From contig NZ_JAJQVM010000001.1 in NCBI RefSeq assembly GCF_021234875.1, forward strand, positions 236,270-300,269: a DNA stretch of 64,000 bases, in the 5' to 3' direction. Below the pieces are notes generated by a model, which was given only the letters and a program-made list of their open reading frames with translations, had not been told where the DNA came from and ran no database searches. Origin of the DNA: Marinibactrum halimedae (lineage in GTDB: Bacteria > Pseudomonadota > Gammaproteobacteria > Pseudomonadales > Cellvibrionaceae). Below are positions 1-7,984 of this stretch, one piece after another; positions within the stretch are counted from its first letter, which is position 1; each line of letters starts with the position of its first letter. The position numbers were made by a program, and so were the translations under genes.

Positions 1-231
1 TTTCAGTTCTGCTAACGCTTGAGTCTCGCTTTGTGCTTGCTCTAGCGCCAAATCGTCACGTTTAGCGATTTGTTCTGGAACGGTTTTTTCGATGAGCGTT
101 TGTACACTTTCGACGCCCAGGGTTTCTAGCATTGCTTGCACTTGGGGGTCATTGGGGCCGATATGTCGTTGAATAAATTCGTCGTCATACTGCAAGGCAG
201 AGAGAGGCGCATTGTGCAGTGGATTCGTCAT
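1..231 (-). CDS. gcvP: Glycine dehydrogenase (decarboxylating), P protein, N-terminal part
   Basis: Only the first 77 codons are inside the window; the gene runs off the left edge. The reading frame begins MTNPLHNAPLSALQYDD and contains the N-terminal signature of the P protein, FIQRHIGPNDPQVQAML. In the family this PLP enzyme decarboxylates glycine and passes the aminomethyl group to the lipoylated H protein of the glycine cleavage system. The ATG at 231 is chosen because the alternative ATG at 236 meets a stop after two codons. The gene is divergent from an XRE-cupin regulator and the spacer carries a triplicated operator-like motif, so local control by that regulator is a reasonable inference. 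Assignment rests on the short N-terminal segment only, but the motif is distinctive. Confidence 0.85.
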   Translation of the reverse strand, partial: MTNPLHNAPLSALQYDDEFIQRHIGPNDPQVQAMLETLGVESVQTLIEKTVPEQIAKRDDLALEQAQSETQALAELK

Positions 232-597
232 TGCATTACCCTTATGTACTCGTACTTAACTCAAAGGTGGGGCGATGAATGATGATTCGCCCAAGACCCG
301 GATCGTAATTTGCCCGTTTGTTCACCAAATAAACACAGCTATTCAGTAACAGGTTTGAAAACGGGCGCGATTTTAGCAACCTAGTTTCCTATCGGCAATT
401 TGTATTTCCTATAAGAAACTTTTTATTGCAATAGAAACTTTACGCTTTTGACGCCATATCAGTTTTTTGGCCGCTCGTTGGTCATTTTTCTCATCAAATG
501 ATGAGTGGGGGCGTTCATCAGAGCGCAAGTGTGATTTCAAGCTATTGATAACCAAGGTATTGATAAACAAGATACCAATAACAATGCAGGACTAAGT
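232..597. other. Divergent gcvP / XRE-cupin intergenic region
   Basis: A 366-base spacer between two divergent genes. It holds three related copies of a TTTCCTAT-type motif (385-437, listed separately) and a 15-bp imperfect duplication of TATTGATAA at 543-573. I do not recognise a glycine riboswitch fold by eye, and no other gene is supported. Confidence 0.6.
385..437. promoter_or_regulatory. Triplicated operator-like motif, probable XRE-cupin binding region
   Basis: Three related 12-14 bp elements are visible: TTTCCTATCGGCAA (385-398), TTTCCTATAAGAAA (405-418), and TTTCTATTGCAA on the minus strand (426-437). The first two start exactly 20 bp apart, about two helical turns. They lie between divergent gcvP and the regulator gene. 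Repetition, spacing and location suggest an operator; the binding protein is inferred. Confidence 0.5.
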
Positions 598-1326
598 ATG
601 GCTGATCGTAAAACCGTGAGTGACATTGAGACAGCATCGAAGGAAAAAAATGACGCCCAGACTAAGCAAAGTGTGGTCGATGAGCAGCAAGGTGTTGTCA
701 GTGGCCAGACTGTCACGCCAGATGGCCCGATTATGAATATTCAAGTTGGCGAAAACGAAAAGCGTGTCCAGCCTATTCAATTGGGCGAACGCTTAAAAGA
801 GCTGCGCTTGTCGCAAAATTTAACGTTGGAAGAAGCGAGCCAGCGCACGGGCCTTGCGCGGTCCACGTTATCTAAAATTGAGAACGAGCAAATCTCCCCT
901 ACATTTCAAGCGCTACAAAAGTTGGCGGCGGGTTTGGGGTTAGATATTCCTCAGATTTTTGCACCACCTGAAGAGGGGCCAGAAGCCAATGGTCGACGCG
1001 ATATTACTCGTGACGGTGCAGGCAAGCCGCATCCGACGACAACGTATGAGCATGAGCTGCTGGCAGTGGATATTAGTCGCAAAAAAATGATGCCGTTCAA
1101 GTGCACAGTGCGGGCACGTCGATTTGAGGACTTTGACGGGTGGGTTCGTCATGAAGGGGAGGAGTTTTTATTGGTGCTCACCGGTGCCATTGCCGTGTAC
1201 ACCGAGTTCTATGAGCCCGTGACACTCAAGGAAGGGGATAGCATGTATTACGATGCGAGAATGGGGCATTGTTTGGTTTCTGTCAGTGACACCGATGCGC
1301 AAGTATTATGGGTAACCGCTCCTTAA
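598..1326 (+). CDS. XRE-family transcriptional regulator with C-terminal cupin sensor domain
   Basis: This is a 242-residue DNA-binding regulator. Residues about 62-117 form a classic XRE helix-turn-helix (GERLKELRLSQNLTLEEASQ, then TGLARSTLSKIE), preceded by about 55 polar residues likely to be disordered. Residues about 160-242 form a small cupin barrel (EEFLLVLTGAIAVYTE, EGDSMYYDARMGHCLV), the usual ligand-sensing half of this family. XRE-cupin proteins often control nearby amino acid or amine catabolism. Here the gene is divergent from gcvP, so regulation of glycine cleavage and of itself through the motif at 385-437 is the simplest hypothesis. The ligand cannot be told from sequence. The ATG at 598 follows a weak AGGAC-type ribosome site. 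Confidence 0.85.
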   Translation: MADRKTVSDIETASKEKNDAQTKQSVVDEQQGVVSGQTVTPDGPIMNIQVGENEKRVQPIQLGERLKELRLSQNLTLEEASQRTGLARSTLSKIENEQISPTFQALQKLAAGLGLDIPQIFAPPEEGPEANGRRDITRDGAGKPHPTTTYEHELLAVDISRKKMMPFKCTVRARRFEDFDGWVRHEGEEFLLVLTGAIAVYTEFYEPVTLKEGDSMYYDARMGHCLVSVSDTDAQVLWVTAP

Positions 1327-1489
1327 AGTCGGGTTCTGTGATTGATCTTTTTTAATCCTTACTTTTTCATTAACGGCTTGCTTGGCTCTCGAATGTTTTA
1401 TTTCCGTTGCAGTTAAAATCTTTGGTGTATCAGAAATGTTATATACACAGTGAGGGCAGAGAGAATCGAATTTTAATAAAGGAGCTTTT

Positions 1490-2551
1490 ATGCAAGCGAT
1501 AGTGTCGGGTGACGTCGCACACATTATTGGCTGGTGCATTATTTTATTTCCCGTGATGATGGGGGCGTGGCGCGGTTGGCGTAAGGGTATATGGCTGAGT
1601 ATTTTTGATTTACTGGGGTTGGTACTCGCTTATGCAATGGTGTGGTTTTATACCGATGAGATGAGAGCTTGGGTAGATAGCCAAACCATGTTGTCAGGGC
1701 TCAAATTGCACTGGTTAAGTGTAACGTTATTGTTCGTTGGTACACTTGTGATTACGGCTGTTTTTTCTCGATTAATTATTCACTTCTCGCCCTTGCGCTA
1801 CAAAAGTATTGCCTCCAGAGTCAGTGGTTTAGGAGTGGGTACGCTCTATGGCAGTATGGTGATGTTGATCACGGTGTGGTTTATTTTACTGCTAATAGAG
1901 ATGCAGCCGATGGATACTCAATTGGCTTATTCGAATATTCACAATGAAACACAACTTCACAATGAAATAAATGCTAACTATGAAATACCACCTCAAAATG
2001 AAACAACAGAGCTTGTTAACACTCATCAAAGGATGTTTCCAAAGGATGTGGTATTGCTCGCGAAAAAGTTGGTGAATCCTGTTTTAACTGGGTGGTTGAG
2101 CCAATCTGAAGATGTTCAGGCGCCTTTGGTAGCGGTAATGGTTGAACAGCCCCAAGCAACCTTGGGTGCCTTTCGTGGTTTGTACAAAGAGCCTATGTTT
2201 TCGGTTTTTATGAACGACCCTTACTCTCAGGAGTTAATGGCCAATAGCAATCTTGATGGATTAATGAATGAAGCCATCTATCGAAATTTAAGTGCCAGCG
2301 AGGGTGCTGATCAATTGAAAACATTTTTTGAAGAACAGGCATTAGGCGACGATGGGAATGCAGTGCTTGCACAAACTATGATCACATTTTATCACAAAAT
2401 TGGTTATCTTCAGGCAGATCCAAAATTTCAACAGCTACAGCAAGACCCAGAATTGCAATCCTTATTAAAAGAAGGGGATCTCTGGGCACTGTTGAATAAC
2501 GATTCATTTAATGAGTTGGCAGGCATGTTGATTGATGCGAAAAATCATTGA
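1490..2551 (+). CDS. CvpA-family inner membrane protein with C-terminal extension
   Basis: The first ~145 residues carry four hydrophobic segments and the Gly/Arg-rich pattern of the CvpA (colicin V production) family: MMGAWRGWRKGIWLSIFDLL, then a second segment, TLLFVGTLVITAVFSRLI, and a fourth after SRVSGLGVGTLYGS. The remaining ~200 residues are soluble, acidic and Gln-rich, longer than the usual CvpA tail, and I recognise no domain in them. The family is found in the inner membrane and is linked to envelope homeostasis, but its biochemical role is unsettled. A strong AAAGGAG ribosome site precedes the ATG. The downstream nitrilase-type gene is co-oriented 95 bases away, across a repeat-rich spacer. 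Confidence 0.75.
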   Translation: MQAIVSGDVAHIIGWCIILFPVMMGAWRGWRKGIWLSIFDLLGLVLAYAMVWFYTDEMRAWVDSQTMLSGLKLHWLSVTLLFVGTLVITAVFSRLIIHFSPLRYKSIASRVSGLGVGTLYGSMVMLITVWFILLLIEMQPMDTQLAYSNIHNETQLHNEINANYEIPPQNETTELVNTHQRMFPKDVVLLAKKLVNPVLTGWLSQSEDVQAPLVAVMVEQPQATLGAFRGLYKEPMFSVFMNDPYSQELMANSNLDGLMNEAIYRNLSASEGADQLKTFFEEQALGDDGNAVLAQTMITFYHKIGYLQADPKFQQLQQDPELQSLLKEGDLWALLNNDSFNELAGMLIDAKNH

Positions 2552-2570
2552 CTCGAAAAACAAATCAACG

Positions 2571-2631
2571 TTTGTCGATATTAAAGCGTTTGTCGGTATT
2601 AAATTTGTCGGTATTAATTTGTCGGTATTAA
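2571..2631 (+). repeat. Four imperfect copies of TTTGTCGGTATTAA
   Basis: TTTGTCGRTATTAA begins at 2571, 2589, 2604 and 2618 (periods 18, 15 and 14). It fills the spacer just before the ribosome site of the next gene. It is one of many small tandem duplications in intergenic DNA of this window. Confidence 0.85.
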
Positions 2632-2646
2632 AATAGAGAGGTGTAA

Positions 2647-3369
2647 ATGCGCATTGCTGCTGCACAGTGTGAGACGGTAGCTGGAGATATTCAAGAAAAT
2701 AGCCATCGTCATTATGAACTGATTCATAAGGCTGCGAAGCAGAAAGTGGATTGTATTGTGTTTTCGGAATTGTCGTTAACAGGCTATGAGCCAAAACATG
2801 CCAAGGATTTGGCCCTGCAGCCATCTTCATCGATATTGGATAGCTTCCAGCAATTGAGCGACCACTATAGCATGATGATCTCTTTGGGAGCGCCACTGCA
2901 AAGCCGTGATCTTCCTTTTATTGGAATGGTGACTTTTACACCAAATGAGAAACGACAATGGTACGCAAAGCGACGATTATTTTCTGGCGAGTTGCCGTTT
3001 TTTTCTGCTGGCACTTCTTTGCGTTGTTTGACTTGGGGGGACGAGCAGATAGGCCCCGCAATTTGTTATGAGTCTTGTCAACCTGAGCATGTCGCCGAAG
3101 TGGTGCAAGCGGGTGCAACGGTTTACATGGCCAGTGTGGCAAAATCTGCCACAGATGTAAAAAAGGCAATACCTTTTTATCAGAAGGTCGCACGAGAACA
3201 AAGAATAGTTGTGATTATGTCAAACTGTATGGGGCCGTGCGATGATTTTGTGGGGGCAGGTTCATCCGCTGTTTGGGATAGAAATGGGCAATGTGTGGCA
3301 GCGTTAAATCAAGAGCAAATAGGATTGGTGGGGTATGATACATTGAGTAGAAATGGCTTTATTGCATAG
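2647..3369 (+). CDS. Carbon-nitrogen hydrolase (nitrilase superfamily)
   Basis: A 240-residue cytoplasmic amidohydrolase with the superfamily catalytic triad in order: Glu41 in VFSELSLTGYEP, Lys108 in YAKRRLFSGE, and Cys140 in PAICYESCQPEH. It starts directly with RIAAAQCETVAGD, the usual first strand, so the ATG at 2647 (GAGAGGTG upstream) fits. At 240 residues it is slightly short for the family (about 260-280) but looks complete. Substrate cannot be assigned; these enzymes hydrolyse omega-amides, N-carbamoyl compounds or nitriles. A strong hairpin follows the stop. Confidence 0.88.
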   Translation: MRIAAAQCETVAGDIQENSHRHYELIHKAAKQKVDCIVFSELSLTGYEPKHAKDLALQPSSSILDSFQQLSDHYSMMISLGAPLQSRDLPFIGMVTFTPNEKRQWYAKRRLFSGELPFFSAGTSLRCLTWGDEQIGPAICYESCQPEHVAEVVQAGATVYMASVAKSATDVKKAIPFYQKVAREQRIVVIMSNCMGPCDDFVGAGSSAVWDRNGQCVAALNQEQIGLVGYDTLSRNGFIA

Positions 3370-3400
3370 TCATGATACTGCTTCAATTTTCAGAAAATAA

Positions 3401-3429
3401 GAATAAGTGTCGATGCACGATACTTATTC
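3401..3429. terminator. Hairpin terminator between convergent genes
   Basis: GAATAAGTGTCG pairs with CGATACTTATTC around the five-base loop ATGCA (12 bp with one G-T). It lies between the convergent nitrilase gene and histidine kinase. The A-rich stretch before it gives a T-rich tail on the minus strand, so it probably serves the kinase operon and may act in both directions. Confidence 0.7.
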
Positions 3430-3477
3430 AGCTTAAATCACTTTCAGTCTAAATATTAAAATGAAGCCTGCCATAAG

Positions 3478-4830
3478 TCACAGTTGTTTTTCCTCCGTCG
3501 GGATAGACAGGGTAAATAACGCGCCGCCTAAGTCAGCGCTAGGCTGAACCGAGATTTTTCCTTTATGTAATGTGATGACACGTTTAACAATGGCCAACCC
3601 TAACCCATAACCTCTTCCTTCATCTCCAATAGTATTTTGCTTAGATACATACTCTTTATTACCACTACGCTTAAAGGGTTCGAAAATAATTTGTTGATCT
3701 TCCGTCATGACACCTTCGCCATCATCTTCAACCGAAAGATAGATAAACTGACTATTTTTTTTGCCAATGGATATGTTGATTCGTGTTTTGGTATGTCGTC
3801 CTGCATTAGCAATCAGGTTGTTTGCTGCTAGTGAAAGTAGTGTTGGGTCTGCAAAAAATTTTATTTTGTCAGGTATATTCACAGAAATGTTAATCGATTT
3901 TTTGGTGAATGTAGCAGTTCGTTTAAATTTATGAATGATATCATCCATCCATTCTTTTGCAGGTATGGATTGGGGATTAACAGGTACGTCTGGTTGGTCG
4001 AGTTTGGTGAAGTTTAAAATAGTATCTAACAGTTCATCAATGTCTTGAATATCTTGTTTGATGGCATGAAGCTCATTGTGATTGCCTAATTCATTTTTTA
4101 GTAAAGCAATTGAGAAATGAATTCGAGCTAATGGTGTTCGTAGTTCATGAGATAAGACGCCGGTCAGTTCTTTCTGTAAATTAATTAAGCTTCGAATTTT
4201 GCTTGCCATGGAGTCAATGCTGGTTGCCAGCCCTGTTAGGGCAGAACGGTTTTTTAATTCAGGCAATGGGCTTTGGTAATTATCACTGAATTGTTGTAGT
4301 GCTTTGTTGAGTCTTTCAATATCAATCAGTAATGGTCTTATCCAGACGGCTACCAATACAAAAATAGCACCGTAAAAAATCGCTGGTATCCACCGGATGA
4401 TGGTAGGAAAGGTATCGACAGAGGTGTGATCGGGCAGAGGCCCAAACGTGATGAATGAGTGGTGTCGGTTTAAACGCACATAAAGATTGGCTTCATCAGA
4501 GTGATCATAAATAATGTCGACATCGCTCATGTCAGCAGAAGGGTCGATTTGAATCGCTTGGGAAGTATGTAGGGTATAGTGAAAAGGCAATTCCAGAGAG
4601 TCTAACAGGGTAGGCCACTGCGAAGGTTCTGAATTATTTAATTGATATTGCAGGTTTTGCCCCAAAAGGTGGAGCCAAACGTCTTCATTCACAGTGGGTT
4701 CTTGAAGGTGACGCAGTACGCCATCCAGCACGATGCCCAACCCAGCCAATCCAATTACGACAATGACGTAAAATCGAATCAATAGTCGCTGTGATTGCCA
4801 ATACTGTTTGACGAAAGTTGAATTTACCAT
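3478..4830 (-). CDS. RstB-like sensor histidine kinase
   Basis: A 450-residue inner membrane kinase. A transmembrane helix (RFYVIVVIGLAGLGIVLDGV) is followed by a ~120-residue periplasmic sensor, a second helix (IPAIFYGAIFVLVAVWI), a HAMP-like linker, the phospho-acceptor helix LSHELRTPLARIHF, the N box NNLIANAGRHTK, and ATP-lid motifs DDGEGV and GRGYGLGLAIVKRV. All catalytic boxes look intact. It lies 148 bases downstream of its cognate OmpR-type regulator on the same strand, in a cassette with DUF3019-like and MipA/OmpV proteins. RstB-type kinases usually respond to envelope or cation stress; the signal here is unknown. The 148-base spacer has imperfect repeats of AGTTGGTTTTAT. Confidence 0.9.
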   Translation of the reverse strand: MVNSTFVKQYWQSQRLLIRFYVIVVIGLAGLGIVLDGVLRHLQEPTVNEDVWLHLLGQNLQYQLNNSEPSQWPTLLDSLELPFHYTLHTSQAIQIDPSADMSDVDIIYDHSDEANLYVRLNRHHSFITFGPLPDHTSVDTFPTIIRWIPAIFYGAIFVLVAVWIRPLLIDIERLNKALQQFSDNYQSPLPELKNRSALTGLATSIDSMASKIRSLINLQKELTGVLSHELRTPLARIHFSIALLKNELGNHNELHAIKQDIQDIDELLDTILNFTKLDQPDVPVNPQSIPAKEWMDDIIHKFKRTATFTKKSINISVNIPDKIKFFADPTLLSLAANNLIANAGRHTKTRINISIGKKNSQFIYLSVEDDGEGVMTEDQQIIFEPFKRSGNKEYVSKQNTIGDEGRGYGLGLAIVKRVITLHKGKISVQPSADLGGALFTLSIPTEEKQL

Positions 4831-4874
4831 AGTTGGTTTTATTGTGGTTGCTTTTATTTTTTAGTTGGTTTTAT
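4831..4874. repeat. Duplicated AGTTGGTTTTAT in the kinase-regulator spacer
   Basis: AGTTGGTTTTAT occurs at 4831-4842 and again at 4863-4874, followed by further degenerate TAGTnRGTTTTA-like copies to about 4905. No function is evident. Confidence 0.6.
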
Positions 4875-4978
4875 CGTAGTGAGTTTTACTGTAATTCAAC
4901 TTGCCGTAGTTAGATTAGCTGTAACGGTAGAAGGGTCTGTCAAAATAATATGATGATGAATTAATCTATTTTATCGGT

Positions 4979-5755
4979 TTATGCTGACCACGCATCGGCT
5001 ACCAACAAATACCCTTTTCCCCAAACAGTTTTAATTCGATAAGGCTTCTGCGGATCATCATTTAATCTCTTTCGTAATCGAGACACATAGACATCAATGG
5101 TGCGATCCAAACCGTTGTATTCAATGCCTCTTACTTGGGTCAGTAATTGATCTCGGCTCATAATTTCGCCGGCATTTTCGGCTAATTGGAGTAAAACTTC
5201 GTATTCTTGTGTACTGATGCCCACTGGCGTATCGGCCAACCACACTTGCCGAGATTTTTTGCAGATTTTTAATAGACCAATATTAATAGAGGCATCGCTA
5301 ATGAATGTATTGTGTGAAGTGGGATGAGCGTGTATGCCTGGGGTGGTTTGTGTGGTAACCGCGTGGGTGCGTCGCAATAGGTTTCGAATTCGCGCCAGTA
5401 ACACCATAGGTTCTGCAGGCTTTTTGAGGTAATCATCCGCACCGCTTTCCAGGCCAATGACTTCATCAATATCGGTATTGCGAGCGGTTAATATCAGAAT
5501 TGGCCCATTAAAATGTTTTCTTAGCTGTGCGCATACTTCAATACCGTCTTGTCCTGGCAGCATCAAATCCAAAATAACCAGTTGCGGATTGACTTCTTTA
5601 AACCGTTTAATGGCACTATCGCCTCGTAATTCGGTCGTTACTTGAAATTGATGTTGTTCAAGGTAGCGTTTGGTTAAGTCAGCGAGTCTTTTATCATCTT
5701 CTATAAGAAGAATATTGGCAGGTTGTTGCGTCGGATTTTGTATTGTTGTGTTCAT
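4979..5755 (-). CDS. OmpR/RstA-family response regulator
   Basis: A 258-residue two-component regulator. The receiver domain has the acidic pair in LLIEDDKRLADL, the phospho-acceptor in QLVILDLMLPGQDG and the lysine in ADDYLKKPAEP; the C-terminal winged helix carries ISTQEYEVLLQLAENAGEIM and TIDVYVSRLRKRLNDDP. The start is placed at 5755, where ATGA overlaps the stop of the upstream gene and GGAG lies 6 bases before it; an in-frame ATG at 5767 is less well placed. The four-base overlap indicates translational coupling with the DUF3019-like gene. It probably regulates the adjacent MipA/OmpV gene. Confidence 0.92.
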   Translation of the reverse strand: MNTTIQNPTQQPANILLIEDDKRLADLTKRYLEQHQFQVTTELRGDSAIKRFKEVNPQLVILDLMLPGQDGIEVCAQLRKHFNGPILILTARNTDIDEVIGLESGADDYLKKPAEPMVLLARIRNLLRRTHAVTTQTTPGIHAHPTSHNTFISDASINIGLLKICKKSRQVWLADTPVGISTQEYEVLLQLAENAGEIMSRDQLLTQVRGIEYNGLDRTIDVYVSRLRKRLNDDPQKPYRIKTVWGKGYLLVADAWSA

Positions 5756-6309
5756 AGCAAGCTCCATATGTGTCGACGACGTCGATTTTTCCGTCGATCC
5801 TTCGTGTGAGTGGATAGTACTTCAACCGACTCTTCCGCAACAGTCTTGAATTGATTTTTATGTGTGCTTTCGTTGTTTGACTTCGATTCCGTGATGGAAT
5901 GAGTTTGCGTCATAAAAAATATTTTTGATTCTTCTATGAGATATTTTTTGTGCCATTCACCTTCTTTGTGTGCGGCCCAACATTGTAATGTTGCAGTGTG
6001 GGGTGGGGAGCCTTCGGGAGTCTGTGAAGAAGAGCTTCCACTGAAGTTTTGGCTAGATTGTAAATTGTTTCGTTGTTGGTTGTGCCTGTCTAGATTGTCT
6101 GCAAGGCAATAATTCCCGCTTAGTTTTGCTTGCCAATAAAATTGTAAATTCATATGGCAAATTCGCTCTGGGTTATCTGTGAGGCATAACGTTGGTGTAA
6201 TAGTCAGCGTTGTGGAGTTATCTTCGGCGAGGGCCAACACTGAATGCAAAAAAATAATGAAGGTGCATAAATAGCCAACATAACGACGTATTGACACTGT
6301 ATTATTCAT
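5752..6309 (-). CDS. DUF3019-like small secreted protein
   Basis: A 185-residue exported protein with an N-terminal hydrophobic segment (YVGYLCTFIIFLHSVLALAE). The mature start, LTITPTLCLTDNPERICHMN, and the later LQCWAAHKEGEW carry the Cys/Trp pattern I associate with DUF3019, a family found next to RstAB-like systems in marine gammaproteobacteria. The middle holds a Ser/Gln-rich low-complexity insert (about residues 75-105) and the C-terminal ~50 residues are polar and basic, ending in RRKNRRRRHIWSLL. The stop overlaps the start of the response regulator. Function is unknown; an accessory periplasmic role in the two-component system is plausible. Confidence 0.7.
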   Translation of the reverse strand: MNNTVSIRRYVGYLCTFIIFLHSVLALAEDNSTTLTITPTLCLTDNPERICHMNLQFYWQAKLSGNYCLADNLDRHNQQRNNLQSSQNFSGSSSSQTPEGSPPHTATLQCWAAHKEGEWHKKYLIEESKIFFMTQTHSITESKSNNESTHKNQFKTVAEESVEVLSTHTKDRRKNRRRRHIWSLL

Positions 6310-6539
6310 ATCATCGAGTGATTTTTCTTGAAATTATGTTCAACACGATGGCGTCGGTGACTCTGATGTTGTATGTAAATGACGACAAAATAGATCCATA
6401 AACACGCCAGCGGCTTGGTTTGTTGTAAAGTGTGAAGACTTATTGGGACAAACGCAACCTGAATAAAAGAATCCATTGGTGAGTAGGCGTATGAATAAAT
6501 ATGGATGATGAAACAGACTTCAGAAGCTTTCGTGCTGAA

Positions 6540-7463
6540 CTAGAATCGATATTTAAAACCTGAATAAACACTCCAGATATAATCGTTATCTATAAAAGGG
6601 CTGTCACTGATGGCGCTGCTGAGTTGTTCATAATCCATTAAAATGGCGAAGCTCCAACGCTTTGATAGGTAGTAGCGGGCAAGAAATCGAGTGTAGACGT
6701 TGTAACCGGAGTCTGCGCGATATGGAGGCGTTGCTCTATTGGCTTCGTAGTCGTTCACACCGTAGTAATAATGGTTTAAATCTTGGTTATTCCAAGTAAT
6801 GCCGAAATGATTAGAAAAAAGCCATCGTCCAGCAACGTAGTTTTTCCCATAACTGAGGGTAGTGCTGAATCCGTTGTGGTTACTGGATATATCTTGAGAA
6901 ATGGACGCCTCTATCGCCCCCCATTGCCCGTCTGCCAATATTTCAATTCCACTTTCGATAGCCCAATCTCGGTCTGGGATTAATAAAGAATTTTGTTCAT
7001 CATTACCCTGGTTGTCATCATCACCGTTGGGGGTATCGTCTCCTCCGTTGGATGCGCCATCGCCTTCGGCACCAGAGTCACCAACAACGCCGTTATTGTC
7101 TACCCCCGAAGAGGCTGTACCGCCGAATGTGATTAATTGGCGGCTGGTATGTTCGAAATACCAGCGGTGTGGGGCCAGTTGAGTGATTAGGTTGACAGTG
7201 AAAAAGTCGTTGTTGATAAGAGTAAGGCCGACATCGCCGTTGTCAAAAAACCAGTGATCTCCGTACCAGCTGAGATCAACGACAGCAACAATGGGTAAAT
7301 CCTTATGCCCGGAAAGAGGGTTGCTGCGCTTACCATACCCCATGGCAACGCCAATATTCCAGCGGCTATCGCTTACGACATCGTCTGTGGCAGTAGCATG
7401 TGTATTCATGGCAAGCAAGCCACTTATCAGCGTAATGACCAATGTCTTTAATGTGGTGCTCAC
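6540..7463 (-). CDS. MipA/OmpV-family outer membrane protein
   Basis: A 307-residue outer membrane beta-barrel candidate with a signal peptide (LVITLISGLLAMNTHATA). It has the MipA/OmpV start WNIGVAMGYGKRSNPLSGHK and paired LPIVAVVDLSWYGDHWFFDN, and ends in YSGFKYRF, a C-terminal Phe typical of barrel assembly. Residues about 115-162 form an acidic Gly/Asn/Asp-rich insert, probably a surface loop and possibly cation-binding. MipA was described as a scaffold for murein hydrolases; many relatives are simply stress-induced outer membrane proteins. The neighbouring RstAB-like pair is the likely regulator. Confidence 0.82.
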   Translation of the reverse strand: MSTTLKTLVITLISGLLAMNTHATATDDVVSDSRWNIGVAMGYGKRSNPLSGHKDLPIVAVVDLSWYGDHWFFDNGDVGLTLINNDFFTVNLITQLAPHRWYFEHTSRQLITFGGTASSGVDNNGVVGDSGAEGDGASNGGDDTPNGDDDNQGNDEQNSLLIPDRDWAIESGIEILADGQWGAIEASISQDISSNHNGFSTTLSYGKNYVAGRWLFSNHFGITWNNQDLNHYYYGVNDYEANRATPPYRADSGYNVYTRFLARYYLSKRWSFAILMDYEQLSSAISDSPFIDNDYIWSVYSGFKYRF

Positions 7464-7984
7464 GATTGAATATGCTCCTTACACGAGAGTCCCTAATTCA
7501 AATATGAATTTTATAAACATTGTTACGCCAATGGCCAATAGTTTATTCAAACCGTTTATTTAAACAGCTCATTCAAATTAGACGAGCTATTTACCATTAT
7601 AAGGCGGGTTGATGAGGATGGCTGTAACAAATTGTGAAGTATTACTTCTGTTGGTTGGTGTTTACAGCTTTTCACAATCTTATGCATTTTTCTAACAGTG
7701 TTTTAAGTCGGACTTGATTAATTTAGTACGTAAGGGTGAGTCATAATTGACCTGAATGAATTACTTCATTGCTATGCCTCGCTCTGATTAATACGTTATG
7801 ACCTTTCCTCAATGTTGATATTGGTTTGTGCTGTGCAGCAGTACGACTGAATAAACACCATGAAATCGCTTCTTTGAATCGAGCGGCTGAGCCAAAGCTA
7901 CTGAACTAGAACTACTGAACTAGAAATACAGAAAATAGCATTGTTGAAATAAAATTACTGAGAATGAAATGTGAGGGCAAGAGT
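7464..7984. other. Divergent intergenic region
   Basis: About 520 bases between divergent MipA/OmpV and beta-propeller genes. The only structure noted is a perfect 14-bp tandem duplication, CTACTGAACTAGAA, at 7898-7911 and 7912-7925. No gene is supported here. Confidence 0.5.
7898..7925. repeat. Perfect 14-bp tandem duplication
   Basis: CTACTGAACTAGAA occurs twice in direct contact (7898-7911, 7912-7925) in the spacer before the beta-propeller lipoprotein. Confidence 0.93.

Noticed and set aside
232..597. Glycine riboswitch in front of gcvP
   Set aside because: No recognisable tandem aptamer pattern by eye; a covariance model search would settle it.
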